Numbered from the stretch's first letter, positions 35,063 to 44,814 are shown. The stretch: 64,000 nt of DNA from Bacteriovorax sp. Seq25_V (GCF_000447795.1 NZ_AUNI01000017.1:62001-126000), one strand, 5' to 3'. The notes: a model not told the origin generated them from the letters alone. Numbers and translations are program-made.

Positions 35063-38000
35063 ATGGATGGCTTCTTAATCGCTACAGGTATTGTAAAAGA
35101 TAATAAGACACACGAATCTAAAATCGTTTATAAAAAGAGACTAGAAGGCACTGAAGAAGGTCCTCTATCTACTAATTGCGATTGTACGGAATGGCATGAA
35201 GGAACGCATTGTCAGCATACGGCAGCGATTTTTCTCCACTACCAATCGATGAAGGGGACTAAGCAAGATGATGGAAGTATTCTTCCATTCGTAGGAACGA
35301 CGGGAGTTCACCCAACAAAGTACTCAACGATTATCAATGGCCCAAATGATCTTGAGAACACTCCCCTTTCTCCAATGTATTCAACTCTTCGCTATACCTT
35401 AACAACAAAGAAAACGATTGATTTTCCTATTCCACAAAATTTTACGGGAAAGATCATCATTAATATCTGTCCAAATAAAGAGTTTTCAACAGACTTTCAA
35501 GATGATGTTAAACAAAGTGTTAAGTACTACTTCAAACTTGATGACAAAATATATAAGAAAATATCTATTTTAGAGAATTTGTATCTATTTAACTGGGAAA
35601 CAGGAGATGCATATTTTTTAACTTCCGACATTAAAGAATTTTTTTCTACAGTTCGTGCAAATATATACACTCTATCTATAGATGATCTTCTAAATCTCTC
35701 ACTTGATAGTCGTTGTGCAGATAAATTTGAATATCAAATTGAAGACCAGGAAATAGATTTCAAAGAAATCGAAGAGCCTCAACTTCGTGTTTATATCTCA
35801 ACAAGTGATCGTAAGGGATATAGTAACTTTGCCTTTGATTATTATAACAAAAAAGAAAATAGAACGAGACCTCCACTATTTCTCACTCAATTAACATTTG
35901 ATGGTGGCTCTCTCGATATTTTCAGAAAGAAATCTGAGTCATATTCTTTCCTTCAGGAAGTTGCAAGCTTCTTTGAAATTGAATCTGATTCATATAAAAA
36001 AGTTCTTTCAGGAAAATCAAAGAAGAATATGTGGATCAGAGCTATCTCAAATCTAGCAGATCGAGACTACACTCTCACATTCGATCATGAAAATAAATCT
36101 CTCTATAAATATGAGAACAACCTTCAAAAATTAATATTCAACCTTATGGTAAACAATTTTGGTGAACAGTTCTTTAGATATTCATATTATTACAAAGATA
36201 CAAATGAGCTAATCTATCAAGTCTCGATGAATACAATAGTAACTGGACTTTCTAAATTTTATACCGCAACTGCTCCTTATGGAGTTCAAGTTTTCTATAA
36301 CAAAGCTGAACTTAGTAGCTGGAGTTCTAGAATCCGCTTTGAACGAAAGCAAATTGGACGTAGTGGCTGGTTTGATCTTGAACTTGAAATATCTGAAGAT
36401 GATATGGAGATTCTCAATAACGCAGATATTGAAAATAATATTGCCATCACGAAGAATGGTGTCGTTCTCCTAACACAAGAACAAAAAGATCTTTTAAAGT
36501 TTGTTACCAAATATACAAAACTTGAAACGAAGGAAGAAATTAACGAAGGTCGCTTCAAAAAATTTATTCTTCCATTTAATCGAGCGAGAGTATTTGAGCT
36601 TTTCGAACTTAAAAAACTTGGACTTGAAGGAGCACTAACTCCTGAAGAAATTGAGCTTTGTGAGAGACTTCAAAATCTTGAAACAATGCCTCAGTACGAC
36701 ATGCCTGCAGAATTTAATGCAGAATTACGTCCATACCAAAAGACCGGTTACAACTGGCTGAGATTTCTTTATGAGAATAAGCTTGGAGCCTGCCTTGCTG
36801 ATGACATGGGTCTTGGTAAGACGATACAAACGATCTGCTTCCTACAAAGTATTCAAGACAAGATTGGCCGAGTTCTTATCGTATGTCCTGTTTCTATTTT
36901 ACTTAACTGGGAAAATGAATTTAAAAAATTCTCAAATATGGATGTTCATATCTTTCATGGGATGAATAGAGAAATTCCAAAAGATAAGAAAGTTATTCTT
37001 ACGAGTTATGGTATTTTAAAGAAAGAATTAGATACTTTCTTCGAAGAAGAAAACTTTGATGTCTTCATCATGGATGAGGTTCAACACTTAAAGAATATCC
37101 GCTCTCTTGGTGCGTACAGTGCTAGGAAGATCAAAGCAGACTTTAGAATCTGCTTAACAGGTACACCTGTTGAGAACGATCTTGCAGAATTTTTTAATAT
37201 TCTTGACCTCGCAATTCCTGGTCTATGGGGAGACTTGAGATTTTTAAGATCCACTTCGACTCCAAAAAGTAGAGTATTTGCAAGAAAGACATCTGCACCA
37301 TTTATTCTAAGACGTACAAAGAACCAGGTTTTAACAGATCTTCCGCCTAAGATTGAAAACAATGTTTACCTCGGATTTAACGACCAGGAACAAAACTTCT
37401 ACACAGATAAACTTAAGAGTATTAAGTCTAAAATTACAAATTCTCCTAAACAAAAGAAGTACGGTGAAATTCTTAAGGGTCTTCTCGAGCTTCGCCAAAG
37501 CTGTTTATGGCAAAGTCATGACAATAATTCAACAAGGCACTATAAACATCTAGAGTCGACTAAAATTGAATTTCTCATGGAAAATATTGAGCAAATTCTT
37601 GAGGAAGGTCACCAAGCAATTATCTTCTCTCAGTTCACAACTTACCTTGATATTATTGAGACGGCGTTTAATGAGAAATGCTGGAAGTACTCTCGCATTG
37701 ATGGATCCCAGAGCGTAAAGAAGAGACAAAAGTCAGTGGACGCATTCCAATCAGGAGAAACTCCTCTATTTTTAATTTCACTTAAGGCCGGGGGTGTTGG
37801 TTTAAACTTAACTGCAGCAAGTTACGTTTTCATTATGGACCCTTGGTGGAATCCAGCCGTTGAAAGCCAGGCTATCGACAGAGCATATCGTATTGGACAA
37901 CAAAATAAACTTACCGTTTTTAGGCCTATTATTAAGGGTACTGTTGAAGAAAAAGTTCTAAAACTACAAGATATGAAGCGTGAACTCTTCAAGGAACTTC

Positions 38001-38071
38001 TCCCTGATGATGATGAAAGTCTATTCACAGGAAAGTTAACTATGAAAGATTTCGAGGACTTATTCAATTAA
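35063..38071 (+). CDS. SNF2-family helicase with SWIM zinc finger
   Basis: The protein has 1002 residues from the first ATG and probably about 34 more. A SWIM zinc finger (CDCTEWHEGTHCQHTAA, about residues 39-55) precedes a long linker. The Swi2/Snf2 ATPase follows, with DDMGLGKTIQTI (about 580), DEVQHLKN, LTGTPVEND, then GGVGLNLTAASYVF, DPWWNPAVESQAIDRAYRIG in the second lobe. These ATPases move along DNA and remodel protein-DNA complexes; the exact role in bacteria is unclear. It stands alone between rpoD and the transpeptidase-like gene. Confidence 0.92.
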   Translation: MDGFLIATGIVKDNKTHESKIVYKKRLEGTEEGPLSTNCDCTEWHEGTHCQHTAAIFLHYQSMKGTKQDDGSILPFVGTTGVHPTKYSTIINGPNDLENTPLSPMYSTLRYTLTTKKTIDFPIPQNFTGKIIINICPNKEFSTDFQDDVKQSVKYYFKLDDKIYKKISILENLYLFNWETGDAYFLTSDIKEFFSTVRANIYTLSIDDLLNLSLDSRCADKFEYQIEDQEIDFKEIEEPQLRVYISTSDRKGYSNFAFDYYNKKENRTRPPLFLTQLTFDGGSLDIFRKKSESYSFLQEVASFFEIESDSYKKVLSGKSKKNMWIRAISNLADRDYTLTFDHENKSLYKYENNLQKLIFNLMVNNFGEQFFRYSYYYKDTNELIYQVSMNTIVTGLSKFYTATAPYGVQVFYNKAELSSWSSRIRFERKQIGRSGWFDLELEISEDDMEILNNADIENNIAITKNGVVLLTQEQKDLLKFVTKYTKLETKEEINEGRFKKFILPFNRARVFELFELKKLGLEGALTPEEIELCERLQNLETMPQYDMPAEFNAELRPYQKTGYNWLRFLYENKLGACLADDMGLGKTIQTICFLQSIQDKIGRVLIVCPVSILLNWENEFKKFSNMDVHIFHGMNREIPKDKKVILTSYGILKKELDTFFEEENFDVFIMDEVQHLKNIRSLGAYSARKIKADFRICLTGTPVENDLAEFFNILDLAIPGLWGDLRFLRSTSTPKSRVFARKTSAPFILRRTKNQVLTDLPPKIENNVYLGFNDQEQNFYTDKLKSIKSKITNSPKQKKYGEILKGLLELRQSCLWQSHDNNSTRHYKHLESTKIEFLMENIEQILEEGHQAIIFSQFTTYLDIIETAFNEKCWKYSRIDGSQSVKKRQKSVDAFQSGETPLFLISLKAGGVGLNLTAASYVFIMDPWWNPAVESQAIDRAYRIGQQNKLTVFRPIIKGTVEEKVLKLQDMKRELFKELLPDDDESLFTGKLTMKDFEDLFN

Positions 38072-38107
38072 CTCAAGAAATCTCGCCTAGTATCCGACAG
38101 GTTTACT

Positions 38108-38986
38108 ATGTTAAAACTTTTTCTACTTTCTTTAACTAGTTTTGTATTTGCTCGTGATATTGATATCCAAAAACAAGTCACCGACATACTAGCTGGCCCG
38201 CAACCAGAGTGTATTAGTTGCCTTGAATCAGCCTATCGAGCAGTAAATCCCTTATGTGAAAATGGTCTGGATGACTCGTGGAAAGCTAATTGCGACAAAC
38301 TTTTTGACGCTGGAATACCAAAAGATGCACTAGAGTTTACACTTAAAACTTTTAATAAAAATCTCCATAAGTTTAAATCTAATAAATGCTTCAAATGGGG
38401 GGAACCTAAAAATCACTACTCATTTGCGAGAACAAATGAGGCTGAGTTTAAAAACAAAGTTAAAGATGGAATTGCTAATAAATGTCAGATTGTTATCAAC
38501 GATACTCGTGAGAAACAAATGCAGTATCGTGGAACGATGTACTATATCGACCTTTGCGAAGGAAGTGAGCCTAAAGTCATCAAGACTTACTTTAATATGG
38601 GAACCGGTACATACACCAATAACTTTGCAAATGTTTCAGGAAAAAAATCTACTGTTCTTGGTGCGTTCTTAACTAACTACCAAGTTTTTGATTATCAACC
38701 AGGAAATGTTAAGTATCAAAATCTCCGCTCTTTTATCAAAACAAAAATTGGAAAAAACTATGCCCACGGAGTGCAACTGTTTGGACTACAAAAAACAAAT
38801 AATAATGCTTCAAATGATATGAAGTATCTTCATGTCTCTCCATACCGTTCGAGTTGGGGTTGTCCGTCTATTGATCAAAAAAATTATTGGATGATCGAAG
38901 AGCTCGCCAAGAATGGTCCATCCCTATTGGTTAATTATGGAGAAAAAAGTAAAATGGAAGACATAAACAAGTGCTCAGAGGATTAA
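38108..38986 (+). CDS. exported L,D-transpeptidase-like (YkuD_2-type) protein
   Basis: This 292-residue protein has a signal peptide (LKLFLLSLTSFVFA). The C-terminal half carries YLHVSPYRSSWGCPSID (about 239-255), which matches the murein L,D-transpeptidase catalytic-domain pattern of a His ahead of Ser-x-Gly-Cys, with Cys as nucleophile. NYAHGVQLFGLQ nearby supplies a second His. Several other cysteines in the N-terminal half may form disulfides. Such enzymes make 3-3 crosslinks or attach or exchange residues on peptidoglycan. In predatory relatives L,D-transpeptidases modify the prey wall; a similar role here is inference. Confidence 0.78.
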   Translation: MLKLFLLSLTSFVFARDIDIQKQVTDILAGPQPECISCLESAYRAVNPLCENGLDDSWKANCDKLFDAGIPKDALEFTLKTFNKNLHKFKSNKCFKWGEPKNHYSFARTNEAEFKNKVKDGIANKCQIVINDTREKQMQYRGTMYYIDLCEGSEPKVIKTYFNMGTGTYTNNFANVSGKKSTVLGAFLTNYQVFDYQPGNVKYQNLRSFIKTKIGKNYAHGVQLFGLQKTNNNASNDMKYLHVSPYRSSWGCPSIDQKNYWMIEELAKNGPSLLVNYGEKSKMEDINKCSED

Positions 38987-38988
38987 TG

Positions 38989-39339
38989 ATGAAATATCTA
39001 ATTGTATTACTATTTAATTTTCTATGTTTCGCTGAATGTCTTTCTTTTAAGGTGCAAAAGCTTGATTCTTTTGAAATTGATCTTAAAGACAAGAAAGAGC
39101 TCTCTTTAATAAAAATACAAATTGATGGGAAAAAAATTGAAGGTTGGTTTTTCTGCGCCCTTACAAGATCAAAATACTCTTGCAAGGGAGATGATGATAG
39201 TGGGGAATTTAGTATACAGAAGAAAAAAGACGGAAGTTCACTTCTTGAAATTAAACATCTAAAAGTTGGACAACCAGACGGTCTTTCCTACACATTTCAA
39301 AACACGCGAGAAAAATACCGTGGACGCAGCTGTAACTAA
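38989..39339 (+). CDS. small exported hypothetical protein
   Basis: Starting at the ATG at 38989 (AGGA about 7 bases upstream) gives 116 residues with a signal peptide (KYLIVLLFNFLCFAECLS). The mature part has a Cys pair plus further Cys near FCALTRSKYSC and a C-terminal RGRSCN. Function unknown. It starts 2 bp after the transpeptidase-like gene and is probably cotranscribed with it, so it may assist that enzyme. Confidence 0.65.
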   Translation: MKYLIVLLFNFLCFAECLSFKVQKLDSFEIDLKDKKELSLIKIQIDGKKIEGWFFCALTRSKYSCKGDDDSGEFSIQKKKDGSSLLEIKHLKVGQPDGLSYTFQNTREKYRGRSCN

Positions 39340-40073
39340 TCTAGTAGGTAACTTGCTATTTCAATCTCTCGCTCTTTTCCCCAAATAAATGGAGCTTTGT
39401 ATTTAATCTGATTAAGGAGGGTAACCTCTCCTCCCTCAGACATAGTCTTAATACCACGCGAATGACAAATCACTATCCCTGCAGCAATGTCCCAAATATT
39501 CTTATTTCTTTTTGAAATTACAACATCACAGGCTCCTCCAGCGAGAAGACCAAGCTTATAAGCAATACTACCCATAGGAGTTAAGCTAATTTGCTCATTT
39601 CTTTCATGATCGACAAGATTCTTCTCCCATTCACTTCGAGATACCATGACATGGATAGTTGGAGGCACAACAGTTCGAGGCTCAATTGAAATGTGAAGAT
39701 CACTAGAAATTTCAAAACCTGTAAATGGATTATAAATCCAGCCATAATTTTTTGGATCATTAATATCAGCAGAGTTTAGAATGGCAAGAGATACAGCACA
39801 CTCGCCATAACCTTTTACAAACTCTCGCGTTCCATCGATCGGATCGAGAACAATGACTGGAAACTTAAATTCTTCAGGATTTTCTTCACTGTAAAAATTT
39901 AAGTACCCATGTCTCTTTGAAAAAATCTCTTGTGTTTTTTCTGAAACAAAAATATCAAATTCAGTCACAGGAGACTTATCGGACTTGATTTCAATTTTAA
40001 GATCACGACTTCTAAGCTCGTGAAGTTTCTTGTAGATTTCTTTCTTTAGTTCTTCTAATTCAATTCTATACAT
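39336..40073 (-). CDS. inositol monophosphatase-family phosphatase (CysQ/SuhB-like)
   Basis: This 245-residue metal-dependent phosphatase has the family sites YSEENPEE (metal glutamate, about 66), DPIDGTREF (about 82-90) and WDIAAGIVI (about 200). Candidates for the substrate are 3'-phosphoadenosine 5'-phosphate, inositol phosphates or a sugar phosphate of the adjacent LPS locus; the sequence does not decide. It directly abuts the upstream glycosyltransferase (its ATG follows that gene's stop), in an operon of three. Confidence 0.85.
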   Translation of the reverse strand: MYRIELEELKKEIYKKLHELRSRDLKIEIKSDKSPVTEFDIFVSEKTQEIFSKRHGYLNFYSEENPEEFKFPVIVLDPIDGTREFVKGYGECAVSLAILNSADINDPKNYGWIYNPFTGFEISSDLHISIEPRTVVPPTIHVMVSRSEWEKNLVDHERNEQISLTPMGSIAYKLGLLAGGACDVVISKRNKNIWDIAAGIVICHSRGIKTMSEGGEVTLLNQIKYKAPFIWGKEREIEIASYLLD

Positions 40074-40955
40074 TTATGATACCAGGATAAAATTTTTATA
40101 CTCACCAATTCTTATATTTGTAAGATATTCAATAAAGTCACTCAATATCACTCGCGTATCTTTAATTGAGATATCAAGAGGAAGAGAGAGAATATCAATT
40201 TCATTTGTATTCTCTAGTATCCATTTTTCCATCACTTTTGGATGTGTTCCTCCAAAAGCACGAAGCCCCCAAATACGAGAATAGTGAAACTCCTCAGTTT
40301 GAAAGTCTTTCCCATGATATAATTTTGTAAATGCTTCTGTTTTCTTGCTCATCACCTGCTCTTGTCTGGCCCAACCGTAATGATAAATATGGGCATCGAT
40401 CTTAAAGCATTTGATTTTAGAATCATCATGATTTCTAAATCCTTGAGCATCCAACCAACTCTTAATTCCAACTTTGTTACGAATTAGTCTTATTTCATGG
40501 CGGTATGTTTTCTTAGTTACCTTAACGATATTAGTGTTGCCATAAAAGTGATGATAGTTAAAAACCAACCCGTTTATAGATTTATCGGCTTCCAGTTTAC
40601 GAATTCCCGCCCTAATGCTTTCATAGTCTTTTTCATGTAGACATTCATCACCTTGGATATAAATTCCATAATCTCCAGTGATGGCATCAAGAGCGATATT
40701 TGTTTGTTCAGAAAGAATTAGTCCCTGTTTTTGAATTTCGGGATTCCAGTATGATTTTAAAAATACATATTTACTATCAGAAAATTTATTCGTGAGATAC
40801 TCATAAGTACCATCATCTTTAGTACAAGCTTCATCTTCAAAACCAACATTAATAACCACTTCGTCACACAACGGTGCTATAGACTCAATCGCCTCAGTAA
40901 AGGGGTAACCTAAGCTCAAACCATTTTTAATAAATGTGAAACCGGAAACTTTCAT
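40074..40955 (-). CDS. glycosyltransferase, GT2-like fold
   Basis: This 293-residue protein starts VSGFTFIKNGLSLGYPFTEA, the first strand of a GT-A fold. IYIQGDECLH (about 95) stands where GT2 enzymes have a metal-binding DxD/GDE. It has no membrane span. It abuts both neighbours without any gap (heptosyltransferase upstream, phosphatase downstream), so all three are translated from one message. A role in LPS core or another surface sugar is likely. Confidence 0.78.
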   Translation of the reverse strand: MKVSGFTFIKNGLSLGYPFTEAIESIAPLCDEVVINVGFEDEACTKDDGTYEYLTNKFSDSKYVFLKSYWNPEIQKQGLILSEQTNIALDAITGDYGIYIQGDECLHEKDYESIRAGIRKLEADKSINGLVFNYHHFYGNTNIVKVTKKTYRHEIRLIRNKVGIKSWLDAQGFRNHDDSKIKCFKIDAHIYHYGWARQEQVMSKKTEAFTKLYHGKDFQTEEFHYSRIWGLRAFGGTHPKVMEKWILENTNEIDILSLPLDISIKDTRVILSDFIEYLTNIRIGEYKNFILVS

Positions 40956-41957
40956 TTATATATCCTTCTTTATTTGCTCGAAAACATTTTCAGGAGTTGT
41001 CATTGACATGCAAATCATCGATTCACATGTTGATAGTCCACAGTAATGAGCTGTTTGAGTACGACACTCAAGTCCCTCGATATAAAAATAAGGGTGCTTC
41101 GCCTGAGAATATGGATGCCACTCATTAGGTGGTTCGGGACCAAACAAAGTATATGATTTGATCCCACTGGCGATAGCAATATGTTTCAAACCTGTATCAT
41201 TACCAATATATAACTTTGATTGATGAAAATAATTTGGAAGTTTAGAAAGATCAACTCTTACAATCTCTAAACTGTTCTCTTTATCAAGTATGTTTAACTT
41301 TTCCTCTATTCTCTTATCTTCAGCAGAGTTTGAAAGTGGTACAGATATTTCCACTTCAGGGAAGCCATTTTTTATCAGATGAGCGAGAGCTACATAATTT
41401 TCAAGACTCCACATCTTAGTTTCTCTGGTTGCAACAACTCCAAGTATTACTCGCGCTTTTTGAGCTCCACTTAAGTTTTTAAATGAAGGTTCAAAATTTA
41501 AGTAACTCGGCACCATGCCATTTTTACCAAGATATGTATAAGCTCCATCGAGATCTCTTTGGATCAGTGGCTTAATCATTCCCTGATCTAAAACCTCACC
41601 TTTTCTTTCGTGATGATTATGGAATGTATAATTGAAACCAAGAATATATTTAAAAAAAGTAAAAAATTTCTTGGTTCGTCCACTCAAGTGCATTTCATGG
41701 ACGTGATCAATTTTAAGCTCTTTTAGTATTCGATAAAATTTAACGTAATCAGAAATACTTTCAATAGATAGAGGAATAATTCCATCTGCATCAGTCTTTA
41801 TTTCTTCGTATAATTTTGCCGTCCAGCCCCGAACGCCATAATAAATTTTACTATTTGGATAAATTGAACGAAGATAAGAGATAGTAGACAGACCCATAAC
41901 CGAGTCACCGAGTGCTCGATATTTAACAACTAAGATTGTGGGTGAATCGTTTTTCAT
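40956..41957 (-). CDS. heptosyltransferase-like glycosyltransferase (GT9)
   Basis: This 333-residue GT-B enzyme has the GT9 hallmarks: N-terminal KYRALGDSVMGLSTISYLRS, and C-terminal YIGNDTGLKHIAIASGIKSY followed by LFGPEPPNEWHPY. These enzymes add heptose (ADP-heptose donor) to the lipid A-Kdo core on the cytoplasmic face. Its start is only 12 bp from the divergent glycosyltransferase at 41970. Confidence 0.88.
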   Translation of the reverse strand: MKNDSPTILVVKYRALGDSVMGLSTISYLRSIYPNSKIYYGVRGWTAKLYEEIKTDADGIIPLSIESISDYVKFYRILKELKIDHVHEMHLSGRTKKFFTFFKYILGFNYTFHNHHERKGEVLDQGMIKPLIQRDLDGAYTYLGKNGMVPSYLNFEPSFKNLSGAQKARVILGVVATRETKMWSLENYVALAHLIKNGFPEVEISVPLSNSAEDKRIEEKLNILDKENSLEIVRVDLSKLPNYFHQSKLYIGNDTGLKHIAIASGIKSYTLFGPEPPNEWHPYSQAKHPYFYIEGLECRTQTAHYCGLSTCESMICMSMTTPENVFEQIKKDI

Positions 41958-41969
41958 AAAGGCCTATCA

Positions 41970-42734
41970 ATGATTAAGATTTCTGCTGCCATTATAACGT
42001 TTAATGAAGAACACAACATTGAGCGCTGCATAAAATCAGTAATGGACGTTGTTGATGAAATAGTTGTTATTGACTCGTTCTCAACAGATAAGACAAAAGA
42101 AATATGTCTTCAATATAAGACTAAATTTATCGAAAATCCATTCGCGGGGCATATTCAACAAAAGAACTTTGCTCTCTCTCAAACGACTCACGATATTGTT
42201 CTTTCCCTTGATGCCGACGAGGCCCTTGACGACAAACTTAGAGAACAAATTACTGCCCTTAAGTCTAACTTTACCAAAGATGGTTACTTCTTTAATCGTC
42301 TCACAAACTATAATGGCCAATGGATCTACCACTGTGGATGGTATCCAGATAAGAAGCTGAGACTTTTCAATAAACACAAAGCAAAGTGGGCCGGAGTAAA
42401 TCCCCATGATATTATCGAAATGTCAGAAGGTACATCAACCCAATATATAAGTGGAAATCTTCTCCACTATAGCTATGATTCAATTACAGATCATATTAAC
42501 CAAACAAATAAATTTACAACAATTGCAGCAAAAGAAGCATACAATCGTGGTGTTCGTTCAAGTGTTTTCAAAATAGTCTCTCGTCCGATACTCAAATTTT
42601 TTAAAGACTACTTTCTTAAGCGTGGATTTCTCGATGGAAGATATGGCTTTATCATCTGTTGTATTAATTCTCTTTCCGCACTACTAAAGTTCTCGAAGAT
42701 TTATGACTTACAAACTCAGAGGAGAATAGATTGA
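41970..42734 (+). CDS. glycosyltransferase family 2 (LPS core WaaE-like)
   Basis: The 254-residue enzyme begins KISAAIITFNEEHNIERCIKS and carries EIVVIDSFSTDKT (about 30-43) and LSLDADEALDD (DxD, about 75), the GT2 nucleotide-sugar motifs. KKLRLFNKHKAKWAGVNPHD is typical of WaaE-type LOS core beta-glucosyltransferases. It overlaps the next glycosyltransferase by 4 bp. Confidence 0.88.
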   Translation: MIKISAAIITFNEEHNIERCIKSVMDVVDEIVVIDSFSTDKTKEICLQYKTKFIENPFAGHIQQKNFALSQTTHDIVLSLDADEALDDKLREQITALKSNFTKDGYFFNRLTNYNGQWIYHCGWYPDKKLRLFNKHKAKWAGVNPHDIIEMSEGTSTQYISGNLLHYSYDSITDHINQTNKFTTIAAKEAYNRGVRSSVFKIVSRPILKFFKDYFLKRGFLDGRYGFIICCINSLSALLKFSKIYDLQTQRRID

Positions 42735-43714
42735 AAATTGTTTTCTATCATCATGCACCTCTTCCTGTGAAAACTTATGGTGGAACAGAAAGAATTATGT
42801 TTTGGCACATGAAGGAGCTTGCAAGTCTCGGTCATCAGGTTATCTTACTAGGTCACCCAGAATCAAATGTTAAAGAGTATGGAATAAAACTTATTCCTCT
42901 AGATAAATCTATAATTAGAAATGGATGGGAAAAACTAATTCCAAGAGATGCAGATATTATTCATTTACAAATCAGTTACCAAATCCCTAAAGAAATTATC
43001 GACATACCACAGGTTTGCACAATTCATGGAAACGGACAGCCTGGCGAAATTTTTCATAAAAATGCTGTCTTTGTTTCAAAGGCACATGCCAAACTTCATA
43101 GTTCAGAATCATTTGTCTACAATGCCATTGACTTTGATGAATACCCTCGCCCAAAACACTTACACAAATCAAGCGAAAATCTACTGTTTCTTGCAAAAGC
43201 TTCATGGAGTGTGAAAAACCTTAAAGACTGCAAGACTGCTGCAATCAATTCAAAAAAGCATCTCCACATTGCAGGCGGAAGGTCATTTAGTTTTTCAAAG
43301 TATATTCATAATCATGGGTTAATTGGTGGCGAAGAAAAATTAAAACTTATTCGCAAATGCGATGCACTTCTATTTCCTGTACGCTGGCATGAACCATTTG
43401 GTTTAGCGATGATTGAATCAATGTCACAGGGTCTTCCTGTTATTGGCTCACAATATGGAAGTCTTCCAGAAGTTATTGGTCCTGCAGGTATTGCTTGCAA
43501 GAACAGGCAAGATTTTTTAGAGGCCGTTAATGATTTTAATTTTAGTTTGAGCGCCAAGCAAATTATAGAATATGCTCAAAGCAAATTTGCAATCTCTGGT
43601 TATACAAAATCATACTTGAAGCTATATGAAAAAGTTATTTCAGGACAATCTCTAAACGAATCAAATCCATTCTATAGTTTAGAAAAAAGAGCAGAAGAAC
43701 TTCTACCTTTTTAA
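42731..43714 (+). CDS. glycosyltransferase family 4
   Basis: This 327-residue GT-B enzyme starts at TTG (42731), which overlaps the stop of the previous gene (TTGA) and has GAGGAG upstream. The N-terminus has LPVKTYGGTERIMFWHMKEL. The C-terminal EPFGLAMIESMSQGLPVIGSQYGS matches the nucleotide-sugar site (E-x7-E). It meets the aldose-epimerase-like gene tail to tail. Probably part of LPS core or surface glycan assembly. Confidence 0.87.
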   Translation: MKIVFYHHAPLPVKTYGGTERIMFWHMKELASLGHQVILLGHPESNVKEYGIKLIPLDKSIIRNGWEKLIPRDADIIHLQISYQIPKEIIDIPQVCTIHGNGQPGEIFHKNAVFVSKAHAKLHSSESFVYNAIDFDEYPRPKHLHKSSENLLFLAKASWSVKNLKDCKTAAINSKKHLHIAGGRSFSFSKYIHNHGLIGGEEKLKLIRKCDALLFPVRWHEPFGLAMIESMSQGLPVIGSQYGSLPEVIGPAGIACKNRQDFLEAVNDFNFSLSAKQIIEYAQSKFAISGYTKSYLKLYEKVISGQSLNESNPFYSLEKRAEELLPF

Positions 43715-44598
43715 CGGATATGATAGACCATATCCATTTTAAAGGTCTTCTCTTGTTCCAAATCGATTATCCCCTCCTTCATCATAATATCTCCTGTTGT
43801 GTCTGTCGCATCAGTGACTCCAAATGAAGGGGTAATTTGTACAAAATTCGCACCTGGAAATGATCTAAAAGAAATATAAGGTACACTTTCAAAATTAATA
43901 GCAATCGATTTTTCACTAACACGATTTTTAAGTGCCACAGATGAAGACGAGAGATCGCGAAAAATAAGTTCTCCATGTTTAAAAAGATCATAATTAAAAT
44001 TAATCTTTCGATCACTTAAAACTTTCTTATTATCAACATGCTCAAAGTTTACTAAATCATTATCAAGATTATACGCTCCCCTCTCTTCACGATTTGAAAA
44101 CTCCAGGTAGTAATCCTCAAGTGCTTCAACAGCAAGCGGAACATTAAAAACAGTTCCATATCCTATAGAAAAGAGCATCTCCTTCTTATCCATATTTTTC
44201 ACTTCTATTGAAACTGAAAGCTTCGGTCCATAAACTTTAAAAGTAATGACAAGGTTAAACATGAACGGGTAACAAAGAAGAGTATCCTGATCGTGAGAGA
44301 GGCTAAGTGAAACTTGATCTTTCATCTGACTTTTAACATGGAACTTCATGTCTTTTGCAAAACCATTTTTTTGCATCTGATGGTACTTACGACCAATGCG
44401 ATACTTATCATCTTTAAGTTTTCCAACTACAGGGAAGCAAAATAGCGATGAGATTGGAGAAATGGCTTTCTTTTCCTGCCAGATATACTCTACGCGGGAT
44501 TCGAGATCGAATAGACTTTTTAGCTCAGCACCCACTAAGGAGATTGTTGCGCTAATAAATTCACTTTCAATAGTAATTAAAGATGAGTCATCCACCAT
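43711..44598 (-). CDS. aldose 1-epimerase-like protein (galactose mutarotase fold)
   Basis: This 295-residue protein has the beta-sandwich epimerase pattern. GAELKSLFDLESRVEYIWQ lies near the N-terminus, FCFPVVGKLKDDKYRI is the sugar-binding loop, and FSIGYGTVFNVPLA, with no His in this segment, corresponds to the GxHPxF region of LacX/YeaD-like members. The canonical His is therefore lost, and the enzyme could be non-catalytic or act on an unusual sugar. It converges on the glycosyltransferase genes. Confidence 0.75.
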   Translation of the reverse strand: MVDDSSLITIESEFISATISLVGAELKSLFDLESRVEYIWQEKKAISPISSLFCFPVVGKLKDDKYRIGRKYHQMQKNGFAKDMKFHVKSQMKDQVSLSLSHDQDTLLCYPFMFNLVITFKVYGPKLSVSIEVKNMDKKEMLFSIGYGTVFNVPLAVEALEDYYLEFSNREERGAYNLDNDLVNFEHVDNKKVLSDRKINFNYDLFKHGELIFRDLSSSSVALKNRVSEKSIAINFESVPYISFRSFPGANFVQITPSFGVTDATDTTGDIMMKEGIIDLEQEKTFKMDMVYHIR

Positions 44599-44721
44599 TT
44601 CATTATATCGAAGATTTATTAAAAATCACACACTTACTATTTTACCCCTGTCGTTACCCGAGTTCCATCATCAGTTAATTGAATTTAAAAGCTTGATTTC
44701 ACATGGAGTATCCCACCCTGG

Positions 44722-44734
44722 GTCACAAAGTGAC
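44722..44734 (+). promoter_or_regulatory. short dyad upstream of the histidine-kinase-like gene
   Basis: GTCAC-AAA-GTGAC is a perfect 5-bp dyad in the 216-bp gap before the kinase-like gene. It lies about 80 bp before the start at 44815. It may be an operator half; nothing else in this gap is clear. Confidence 0.2.
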
Positions 44735-44814
44735 ATTCCGGCCTGAGCCAAATTCGCATTTTTTGCGTACTGAAATTATATTCGCCCCAGATGAACAACA
44801 TGAGTGAGGAAATA

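Noticed and set aside
39336-44598. Surface-sugar locus considered as recently acquired
   Set aside because: Base composition and codon use look like the surroundings and no mobility genes or flanking repeats are present; only the gene packing is noteworthy.
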